A DNA stretch of 5,048 nt from Ignavibacteriales bacterium (GTDB lineage: Bacteria > Bacteroidota > Ignavibacteria > UBA10030 > SZUA-254): positions 1-5,048 of the forward strand of contig JACQYX010000208.1 in the NCBI GenBank assembly GCA_016207985.1, given 5' to 3'. This document shows positions 1 to 5,048 of the stretch, piece after piece. Each line of letters begins with the position of its first letter. Position 1 is the first letter of the stretch. The notes beneath the pieces were generated by a model. That model did no database searches, was not told the DNA's origin, and worked only from the letters and a program-made list of their open reading frames with translations. Position numbers and translations under genes: made by a program.

Positions 1-12
1 TTAAGATTCTTG

Positions 13-570
13 TTAAGTTGATACATCGGCTGCAGTTACTATGGGATAGCTCACTTCTATTTCACCAAGGTGAATCTTTTTTAGTAAATCAGCGTGGATT
101 TTCTTTTTCTCATTTGATAATCGATCGATGAAGAGGATACCGTCGAGATGGTCTATTTCGTGAAGAATAACTCGTCCCAAGACACCGTCCACTTCAAGCT
201 CCGTATCCTTGAAATTTGTGTTTTTATAACGGACTTTAATCGTTTCCGCTCGTTCGATTTCATCACGTACTTCAGGAATGCTTAAACATCCTTCTTCCAT
301 GATCCATTTATCTTTTTGTTCTATGACCTCCGGATTTATCAGAGCGAGCGGTTTTACATTTTCCATTCCTTCAACTTCCGAAATGTCGATCACAATGATC
401 CGCTGTAGTACACCAACTTGATTTGCCGCCAGACCGATGCCATTTGCCTTCCGCATTGTTTCAAACATATCCATAATCACCTGGATAACATCATCCGTCA
501 ACTGCTTAACGGGCTGGGCTTTCTTCCGGAGAACTGGAGAACCATCAGTATAAATTGGTAACACTGCCAT
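13..570 (-). CDS. def: Peptide deformylase
   Basis: Removes the N-terminal formyl group from nascent proteins in the cytoplasm, using a bound metal (normally Fe2+). All three family motifs are present, numbered from the chosen start: GIGLAANQVG at residues 44-53 (motif 1), EGCLS around the metal ligand Cys95 (motif 2), and HEIDH at 137-141 (motif 3), whose two histidines bind the metal and whose Glu138 is the catalytic base. At 185 residues it has normal length and looks intact. I chose the ATG at 570 because MAVLPIY matches the usual family N-terminus; an in-frame ATG at 579 adds only three residues. Neither start has a recognisable Shine-Dalgarno sequence, and the upstream bases are very AT-rich. 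It is the last gene before the left edge and lies 66 bases after the NlpC/P60 stop, behind a weak terminator-like hairpin, so it may have its own promoter. Confidence 0.97.
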   Translation of the reverse strand: MAVLPIYTDGSPVLRKKAQPVKQLTDDVIQVIMDMFETMRKANGIGLAANQVGVLQRIIVIDISEVEGMENVKPLALINPEVIEQKDKWIMEEGCLSIPEVRDEIERAETIKVRYKNTNFKDTELEVDGVLGRVILHEIDHLDGILFIDRLSNEKKKIHADLLKKIHLGEIEVSYPIVTAADVST

Positions 571-613
571 AAAATACATTAGAAAAAATTATCATTATCA
601 ATATATATAAGAG

Positions 614-648
614 TGAAAAGAAAAACAAAATAGTTTTCATTCAACTAT
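614..648 (-). terminator. Weak terminator-like hairpin after the NlpC/P60 gene
   Basis: Read on the minus strand, a 6-bp perfect stem (ATAGTT at 648-643 with AACTAT at 635-630, 7-base loop) overlaps the stop codon of the NlpC/P60 gene. A T-rich tract follows at 629-614 (TTTGTTTTTCTTTTC). Two G-T wobbles could lengthen the stem. The layout is that of an intrinsic terminator, but the stem has only one G-C pair, so termination would be inefficient at best. Confidence 0.35.
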
Positions 649-1350
649 CCGACGAGCACCGAGATATCGACGCTTATAATATTTTCCGCTAAGCATCGAT
701 ATCGTAACACCACTCGAAAGACTTGCATGTGCGAAGAGGCCATCCCCAACGTAGATACCGACATGTGAAGGTGATTTTTTCTTAGTCTTGAAGAAAATTA
801 AATCACCAAACTTCAGACTATCACGGCTGATCGATTTCCCGACTGCATACTGCTCACGAGTTGAACGAGGAAGAATTATTCCCATGACGTCACGAAATAT
901 TTTTAATATAAATCCCGAGCAATCGAAACCGGAATCATCATCGCCACTTCGTTTATACGGCTTTCCCATCAAGAGCATTATATCGTTCAGAACCTTATGC
1001 TTGTCGATGTTCGAGTTATCTTCCCGAATAGATAAACTACCATTAGTTGGTAAAGTGGGATTTATAACTTCCGATTCAGGAATAACTTCCTCTTCTTCAT
1101 AAATATCTTCAAGACCGGTTTCTTGCTGTGCCGAGGAGTCAGGTTGTTGATTGACCTCATTGATTGAGACTTGTGAGAAGGTTGAGCAACCAATTATATT
1201 CAAGAATATGAAACACAACAGGTAAATAAACTGCCATGTTCTAAGATAATCTGGGAAGTAAATTACATTAAACGAGCGAGCCACCCTCGTTAAGCAGTGG
1301 CTCGGATGTTTATCCAAGATATGCTCGTAATTGTTTACTGCGGGAGGCAT
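637..1350 (-). CDS. NlpC/P60 family cell-wall endopeptidase, probable lipoprotein
   Basis: Predicted peptidoglycan hydrolase that cuts peptide cross-links or stems on the outer side of the inner membrane. Numbered from the ATG at 1350 (237 residues), it has a hydrophobic segment at about 41-54 ending in a lipobox-like IIGC with Cys55, then a low-complexity, acidic linker (including EEEE) to about 115. The NlpC/P60 domain spans about 118-236. It carries the catalytic Cys144 in GFDCSGF, His196 in SHVGIY, and the third polar residue His208 in FAHAS, so the enzyme should be active. The start is uncertain. The ATG at 1350 overlaps rpoD by 41 bases, puts the lipid Cys unusually far in, and has no Shine-Dalgarno. 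In-frame TTG (1317) or GTG (1284) would put that Cys at 44 or 33, a more normal signal-peptide length. The exact substrate cannot be told from sequence. Confidence 0.9.
   Translation of the reverse strand: MPPAVNNYEHILDKHPSHCLTRVARSFNVIYFPDYLRTWQFIYLLCFIFLNIIGCSTFSQVSINEVNQQPDSSAQQETGLEDIYEEEEVIPESEVINPTLPTNGSLSIREDNSNIDKHKVLNDIMLLMGKPYKRSGDDDSGFDCSGFILKIFRDVMGIILPRSTREQYAVGKSISRDSLKFGDLIFFKTKKKSPSHVGIYVGDGLFAHASLSSGVTISMLSGKYYKRRYLGARRIVE
1277..1304 (-). terminator. Hairpin just after the rpoD stop codon
   Basis: A perfect 8-bp inverted repeat (CGAGCCAC at 1277-1284 and GTGGCTCG at 1297-1304, 12-base loop) begins five bases after the rpoD TAA. Its GC-rich stem and position suggest a transcript 3' end or an RNA-stability element. 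The minus-strand bases that follow (CTCGTTTAATG) contain only three consecutive Ts, so it is not a classical intrinsic terminator. It also lies inside the longest reading of the next gene. Confidence 0.4.
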
Positions 1351-2167
1351 GTCGCAATCGACGTATCGCTTTTTCTTTTATTTGACGAACACGCTCACGT
1401 GTCAATTGAAATTTTTCACCAATCTCCTCAAGTGTGAGAGAATGCTCTCTCCCCAGACCGAAGTATAAGCGTATGACTTCAGCTTCACGTTCGGTGAGTG
1501 TACTGAGTGCACGTTCAACTTCTTTACTGAGCGACTCTTTGATTAAAGTATGATCGGGCATCGGTGTGCGCTCATCCTGGATAACATCGAGAAGCCGATT
1601 ATCTTCGCCCTGAACAAAAGGCGCATCCATAGATAGATGACGACCAGATATCTTCAGAGTATCTGCCACTTCGAATAGCGACATATCTAACTCTTCAGCC
1701 AATTCACTTGCGCTCGGCTCTCGCTCAAACTCTTGTTCGAGTGTGCTGAAGGCTTTTCCGATCTTATTCAAAGCTCCAACACGATTGAGAGGTAATCGGA
1801 CGATGCGGGATTGTTCTGCCAACGCCTGCAGAATCGACTGACGAATCCACCATACAGCATAGGAAATGAATTTGAATCCACGTGTCTCATCAAACCGTTT
1901 CGCAGCCTTGATAAGACCAAGATTCCCTTCATTGATAAGATCACCAAGCGAAAGTCCCTGATTTTGATATTGTTTTGCCACACTAACGACGAACCGAAGA
2001 TTTGCCTTTGTAAGCTTTTCTAAAGCTTTCTGATCTCCTTTCTTAATTCGTCGGGCAAGCTCAATCTCTTCTTCAGGATCAAGCAGCTCGACCCGTCCAA
2101 TTTCCTGAAGATATTTATCCAGCGATTGACTTTCACGCGTTGTGAATTGTTTATTTACTTTCGTCAT
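1310..2167 (-). CDS. rpoD: Principal RNA polymerase sigma factor, short form without region 1.1
   Basis: Sigma-70 family factor that directs RNA polymerase to housekeeping promoters. At 285 residues it is much shorter than the roughly 600-residue E. coli protein because region 1.1 and the non-conserved insert are absent, as is usual in Bacteroidota and relatives. Region 1.2 lies at about 14-47. Region 2 spans about 48-120, including [14 protein letters not shown] at 76-89 and the -10 recognition and melting segment around [14 protein letters not shown]. Region 3 is about 125-200, and region 4 about 214-277 with the -35 helix-turn-helix [10 protein letters not shown]...[10 protein letters not shown] from 244. 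Start: the ATG at 2167 has a good ribosome binding site, AAGGA, six bases upstream. It follows the vertex gene by 34 bases, so read-through from the upstream genes is possible. The near-complete core motifs make this the primary sigma factor rather than an alternative one. Confidence 0.97.
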   Translation of the reverse strand: MTKVNKQFTTRESQSLDKYLQEIGRVELLDPEEEIELARRIKKGDQKALEKLTKANLRFVVSVAKQYQNQGLSLGDLINEGNLGLIKAAKRFDETRGFKFISYAVWWIRQSILQALAEQSRIVRLPLNRVGALNKIGKAFSTLEQEFEREPSASELAEELDMSLFEVADTLKISGRHLSMDAPFVQGEDNRLLDVIQDERTPMPDHTLIKESLSKEVERALSTLTEREAEVIRLYFGLGREHSLTLEEIGEKFQLTRERVRQIKEKAIRRLRHASRSKQLRAYLG

Positions 2168-2173
2168 ACACCA

Positions 2174-2178
2174 TCCTT
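2174..2178 (-). promoter_or_regulatory. Ribosome binding site of rpoD
   Basis: AAGGA on the minus strand lies six bases before the rpoD ATG. It supports that start and stands out because most neighbours lack a recognisable site. Confidence 0.6.
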
Positions 2179-2201
2179 ATTACGAATACTTCATTCATAT
2201 A

Positions 2202-2480
2202 TCAACGATATCTCTTCTCAACATCTATCCTATCAACTATTCCCACGATACTTGCATCAACCGGTGCCATCTCAACAGGAAGCGGTATAGTTGCTTCACG
2301 TGCAGTTATATAAAATACCGTCTCACCAGGTCCCGCACCTATCGTATCGACGGCGACCATCGGATCACCGATAGATTCTCTTTTTGCGTTAATGGGTTGG
2401 ATGAACTGCAGCTTAAAGCGATGCAAATTCTCATCTTTTCTTGTTGCCCAAATAGTTCCGATTACCTTTGCAAAAAACAT
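2202..2480 (-). CDS. EutN/CcmL-family microcompartment vertex protein (downstream copy)
   Basis: BMC-P family protein of 92 residues. Family members form pentamers that cap the vertices of icosahedral bacterial microcompartments. It shows the family landmarks in order: AKVIGTIWATRKDE at 4-17, the MVAVDTIGAGPGE turn at 41-53, and APVDASIVGIVDRID at 72-86. The region where the neighbouring copy has GSSAR reads ITAREATIPLP, and the C-terminus ends in a basic KRYR tail, so the two copies are diverged paralogs rather than a recent duplication. It starts 27 bases after the stop of the other vertex gene with no Shine-Dalgarno, and precedes rpoD by 34 bases. No hexameric (BMC-H) or trimeric (BMC-T) shell gene or cargo enzyme is visible here, so the compartment type cannot be assigned. 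Confidence 0.92.
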   Translation of the reverse strand: MFFAKVIGTIWATRKDENLHRFKLQFIQPINAKRESIGDPMVAVDTIGAGPGETVFYITAREATIPLPVEMAPVDASIVGIVDRIDVEKRYR

Positions 2481-2507
2481 TACTATCAGTGAATAGATAA
2501 AATTAAA

Positions 2508-2777
2508 TTATTCCGTAATATCCAATTTATCTACGACCGCCATTATCACCGCATCAACCGGCTTATTCTTTGTATGTGTTGTCTGACGTGCAGAGCTTCC
2601 ACTGCATACAAGAACAACGTCGCCAACACCTGCTTGGACAGTATCGACAGCTACCACGAAAGTTTCTTTAAGTTTATATTCCAGATCTATATGTTTGACA
2701 AGCTGGAACTTCATACCTATCAATTCTTCATCCTTTCGGGTTGCCCAAACTGTTCCTATAACTTTTCCTAAAAACAT
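2508..2777 (-). CDS. EutN/CcmL-family microcompartment vertex protein (upstream copy)
   Basis: BMC-P pentameric vertex protein of 89 residues, a normal length for the family. Landmarks are GKVIGTVWATRKDE at 4-17, FQLVKHID at 24-31, FVVAVDTVQAGVGD at 40-53, the CSGSSAR motif at 58-64, and KPVDAVIMAVVDKLD at 72-86. It is closer to the family consensus than the copy downstream, since it retains GSSAR. The ATG at 2777 is supported by AGGGG six bases upstream. It is preceded by a 146-base leader with a hairpin, so its expression may be controlled after transcription begins. With its neighbour it could form mixed vertices or serve alternative shell variants; that is inference. The family assignment is firm, the metabolic role unknown. 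Confidence 0.94.
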   Translation of the reverse strand: MFLGKVIGTVWATRKDEELIGMKFQLVKHIDLEYKLKETFVVAVDTVQAGVGDVVLVCSGSSARQTTHTKNKPVDAVIMAVVDKLDITE

Positions 2778-2783
2778 TTCAAT

Positions 2784-2788
2784 CCCCT
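2784..2788 (-). promoter_or_regulatory. Ribosome binding site of the upstream vertex gene
   Basis: AGGGG on the minus strand is six bases before the ATG at 2777. The enclosing CAGGGGAT (2789-2782) can pair with ATTCCCTG at 2860-2853, so access to this site could be controlled by RNA folding. Confidence 0.55.
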
Positions 2789-2833
2789 GTTTTTGTGTAC
2801 GAGAGTAATGGATTGATGTTGCTTAAACATAAT

Positions 2834-2859
2834 TTCCCTGTTTTTCGTTTTTCAGGGAA
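2834..2859 (-). promoter_or_regulatory. Hairpin in the leader of the vertex-protein genes
   Basis: A perfect 7-bp inverted repeat (minus strand TTCCCTG at 2859-2853 and CAGGGAA at 2840-2834) encloses a 12-base A-rich loop. No T-run follows, so it is not an intrinsic terminator. It sits in the non-coding stretch 2778-2923 between the small protein gene and the vertex genes. The same 5' arm can form an alternative pairing with the vertex gene's ribosome binding site. Confidence 0.35.
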
Positions 2860-2923
2860 TGAAGACCTCCGGTTGATTTCTGACTTCACAGATCGATTCT
2901 CGTGAAAATCCGATTTAAAAAAA

Positions 2924-3118
2924 TCAATCGTAAATTTCTTTTTCGTTACATTTGCAAACTTGCACGCGGCGATGACTAAACCGGATGCTTCCATGCTTCG
3001 AAGGTTCGGAGCTGACGTATAGAACGGGTTGCTTAATAGTACCACACTTCTGACATTTCTTGCCGTGCTGCATTGCTGCTTTTGCTACTTTATCTGCAAA
3101 TGTTTGTTGTTTTGCCAT
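2924..3118 (-). CDS. Small putative zinc-binding protein (CxxC...CxC)
   Basis: A 64-residue protein of unknown function. It begins with a lysine- and alanine-rich segment (about 1-21), followed by a CxxC pair at Cys22 and Cys25 (CQKCG) and a CxC pair at Cys55 and Cys57 (VCKCN). The arrangement of two cysteine pairs separated by about 30 residues, with a beta-rich middle, resembles a single zinc ribbon. I do not recognise a named family. The start at 3118 follows the signalling gene by 34 bases, with only a weak purine stretch as a possible ribosome binding site. The alternative overlapping minus-strand frame at 2779-3045 lacks any such motif, which favours this reading. Co-orientation with the vertex genes suggests co-transcription. 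Metal binding is inferred from cysteine spacing only; a role in nucleic acid binding or in protein assembly are both possible. Confidence 0.75.
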   Translation of the reverse strand: MAKQQTFADKVAKAAMQHGKKCQKCGTIKQPVLYVSSEPSKHGSIRFSHRRVQVCKCNEKEIYD

Positions 3119-3152
3119 ATATTGTTCTTTCTTTTGTTACATCTATTCAATT

Positions 3153-5048
3153 TTAAAAAACTCTGACTACATTTCCACCGGCTTGAGAAGCTGTGTTCAA
3201 GACGGCGATTGTATTACCAATCAATTCTTCTTTTTTCATTCCTTCTAACACCCCGGAGACACCTATACTGATCGTTATCGAAAAACTCTTTCCGTCGAGA
3301 TTGATGATTAAGGCGGCAATGGTTTTTCGAATTTTTTCTGCCCATAAATACGCTTCGTTCGATGCTGTACCAATAAGTAAAACACCAAAGCGGTCAGTAT
3401 CATATCTGCCTACAAGATCATATTGTCTTACACTCGAACGTATCGCTTTTGCCAATGTCAGCATCACACGCTCGAAACCATCAATACCATATCGTTGAGT
3501 AATCTCATCCGCCTTATCGACTGTAATAAACAATAATGATAATTCGTTTCCTGCATCATCAGCTCGGTGCAATTCTTCCTCCATCCGCTGCAAAAGAAAT
3601 TTTTTCGAGTACATCCCGGTAACATCATCGATGATTACATATTCATGGATAATTTCTTTCATATAGAATATTTCAAGGGCTGATGCTGCATTCTCGGCTA
3701 ACCGATAAAGCATCTCGATATCCCGGCGTGAGAAATTAAATCGCTCACGGCTCTCTACGTTAATTGCTCCATAACATTTATTAAGCGACGTGATGGGAAC
3801 TGAAGCAAAAGAACCTTTCTTCTCAACCTTTTCCTCCGTATAATACCGAGGATAGTGTGAAGATTCAAGGTCATCGACTAAAGTGTGAATATTATTTTTA
3901 ATTGTATGCCCAACAACACTTTCCGGAAAATCGATCGCCTGTTCCGTAACAATGTAACCTTCATGTGCCCGGTTAGTTACCTTTTTCGCTACCCATGCAT
4001 GTTTTGCTTCATCATAGAGAATGATCGTAAGAAAATTCCAATTGATCATTCTCGAAGCCTCTTCTGCAAGCGCTTGCACTATAATATTCAACGAAAAGTT
4101 GTTACGAATTCGTTCCTGTAAGTGTCGGATCGAGCTCATCAATTCAGCATCGACAAGCAAATCGTACTTATCATTATAACTCTTGATGAGAATTGAGATC
4201 AATTTAGTAAATCTTCCTAAAAGCGCAAGCGTTTCTGTGCCGAACTCATCTTCAGCTTTACTATCCACCACAAGAACAGCAATAGGCAGTTGTAGTGCTT
4301 CTTCTATAGAACCACGTGAGAAAAAAACAGGTACGCCTACGAAAGATTTCACCGATAAAGGTGAGGAATAATAACAAAATAGTTCTGACTCAGATAATTG
4401 ATTAATTTCCGAGACGAACTCCGGCTTACCGGTTTGGGCAACCTTGCTTACCAAATCATGACCGATCGGAAAACGACGTGAAGAAAAGAAATTAACGCTA
4501 TCCGAAACGTGTGCCTCCATTATCATTTGGTTCTTTTCTCGATTTGCCCAGAAAAATGCTACAGTATGAGCGAATAATACTTCTTTGATTACACCCAGCA
4601 CCTTATTCAATAAAAAATCGAATTCTGTTCGTGGTTCTGTTTCAGTTTTGTATATTTCAGAATCGACATCAAAAAAATCGGATTTATTAAACTCACGAAC
4701 CTTTGGTTCTTCTACTCGTGTTGTCGAGGTGAATGAATAATCTCTGTTTTCGGCTGATTGGTTTGAGTCCGCATGAGACAATCGTTCCGGTATAGAAATT
4801 TCTCCCGCTTCCTTTTCTTCCGTTGAAAATCCTTCATTTCTATGAGGCTGGAAATCATCGAAGATAAGTCTTTTCATTCTATCGCTTTCAGAATGTGGTC
4901 GAAATGGCGAATTAGTTCCTCCACCCTTTGTTGAAATTTGTAGCTCTTTTGCTCGTAGAGAGAAAAAAATCAGGGCAGCTGAAATCACGACGAAGATTAA
5001 ACAAATCAACCGAATTACAAAAATGTCGACAAGTATCCCGATTAATAA
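3153..5048 (-). CDS. Membrane-anchored GAF-GAF protein with degenerate GGDEF domain (5' end outside window)
   Basis: Probable signal sensor at the inner membrane. The frame is open to the right edge, so the true start probably lies outside. Residues are numbered from the TTG at 5009. A hydrophobic segment runs from the edge to about residue 18, then a polar, probably disordered linker to about 125. A GAF domain follows at about 127-280 (SFVGVPV, then AVLVVDS), a second GAF at about 300-450 (GSFASVPI, then YGAINVESRERF), and a GGDEF-fold domain at about 455-618. That domain has the fold landmarks DDVTGMYSKKF at 461-471 and ITISIGVS at 578-585. However, the GGDEF signature is DTDRF (537-541), the first metal-binding Asp is Thr496, and the usual Asn of the IND motif is Thr504. 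RQYD at 528-531 keeps the RxxD inhibitory-site pattern with the normal five-residue spacing. It is therefore unlikely to make c-di-GMP, but could bind it. The small protein gene follows 34 bases downstream. Confidence 0.9.
   Translation of the reverse strand, partial: LLIGILVDIFVIRLICLIFVVISAALIFFSLRAKELQISTKGGGTNSPFRPHSESDRMKRLIFDDFQPHRNEGFSTEEKEAGEISIPERLSHADSNQSAENRDYSFTSTTRVEEPKVREFNKSDFFDVDSEIYKTETEPRTEFDFLLNKVLGVIKEVLFAHTVAFFWANREKNQMIMEAHVSDSVNFFSSRRFPIGHDLVSKVAQTGKPEFVSEINQLSESELFCYYSSPLSVKSFVGVPVFFSRGSIEEALQLPIAVLVVDSKAEDEFGTETLALLGRFTKLISILIKSYNDKYDLLVDAELMSSIRHLQERIRNNFSLNIIVQALAEEASRMINWNFLTIILYDEAKHAWVAKKVTNRAHEGYIVTEQAIDFPESVVGHTIKNNIHTLVDDLESSHYPRYYTEEKVEKKGSFASVPITSLNKCYGAINVESRERFNFSRRDIEMLYRLAENAASALEIFYMKEIIHEYVIIDDVTGMYSKKFLLQRMEEELHRADDAGNELSLLFITVDKADEITQRYGIDGFERVMLTLAKAIRSSVRQYDLVGRYDTDRFGVLLIGTASNEAYLWAEKIRKTIAALIINLDGKSFSITISIGVSGVLEGMKKEELIGNTIAVLNTASQAGGNVVRVF

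Noticed and set aside
580..636. AT-rich stretch before def with TATATATT and TTGATAATGATAA as a possible promoter.
   Set aside because: Several poor alignments are possible and none gives a convincing -35/-10 or -33/-7 pair; AT-richness alone is not enough.
788..1102. A 104-codon plus-strand reading frame.
   Set aside because: It lies antisense within the NlpC/P60 gene, whose catalytic motifs are intact; no protein motif is visible in it.
2177..2205. Promoter-like pair before rpoD on the minus strand: TTGATA, 17 bases, TAATAA.
   Set aside because: The -10 element matches the sigma-70 consensus at only three of six positions, and initiation there would remove most of the ribosome binding site. 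The typical Bacteroidota -7/-33 motif is not present either.
2142..2492. A 116-codon plus-strand reading frame opposite the downstream vertex gene.
   Set aside because: It mirrors a clear EutN/CcmL gene, has a Cys-, Tyr- and His-rich composition typical of antisense frames, and no ribosome binding site.
2779..3045. An 88-codon minus-strand reading frame overlapping the small cysteine-pair gene.
   Set aside because: It shares 122 bases with the better-supported small gene in another frame, has no recognisable domain, and its composition (basic, Ser-rich, no motif) looks like out-of-frame translation.
3153..3710. Calling the C-terminal domain of the signalling protein an active diguanylate cyclase.
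   Set aside because: The signature is DTDRF instead of GGDEF and several metal- and GTP-binding positions are substituted.

Overview
The window holds seven genes, all on the minus strand and closely packed, so transcription runs from the right edge to the left. In that order they are: a membrane-anchored GAF-GAF-GGDEF-like signalling protein whose 5' end runs off the right edge; a 64-residue cysteine-pair protein; two adjacent EutN/CcmL-type bacterial microcompartment vertex proteins; the principal sigma factor RpoD; an NlpC/P60 lipoprotein hydrolase; and peptide deformylase. I see no plus-strand gene, tRNA, rRNA, CRISPR array or mobile element.

The organism is most likely a member of the FCB group (Bacteroidota, Chlorobiota, Ignavibacteriota and relatives). 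RpoD has only 285 residues, lacks region 1.1, and begins with the Bacteroidota-like '[14 protein letters not shown]' pattern. Most genes here lack a clear Shine-Dalgarno sequence, which is common in that group, although rpoD and the upstream vertex gene do have one. The base composition is moderately AT-rich. Microcompartment vertex genes fit Ignavibacteria-like lineages better than typical Bacteroides, but that placement is inference.

Region by region: 3153-5048 encodes the signalling protein. Its GGDEF domain has lost the catalytic residues but keeps an RxxD motif at the inhibitory-site position. 2924-3118 encodes the small protein. 2778-2923 is a 146-base leader with a hairpin whose 5' arm could instead pair with the ribosome binding site of the next gene. 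2202-2777 holds the two vertex proteins, 1310-2167 rpoD, 637-1350 the NlpC/P60 gene (start uncertain), and 13-570 def. Gaps are about 30-60 bases apart from the leader, and a hairpin follows rpoD and another overlaps the NlpC/P60 stop codon.

The left half (rpoD, NlpC/P60, def) is mostly housekeeping. The right half is more unusual: a likely c-di-GMP or small-molecule sensor without cyclase activity, a putative metal-binding small protein, and a pair of shell vertex proteins with no hexameric shell protein or encapsulated enzyme beside them. Whether these act together is inference from co-orientation and spacing alone.
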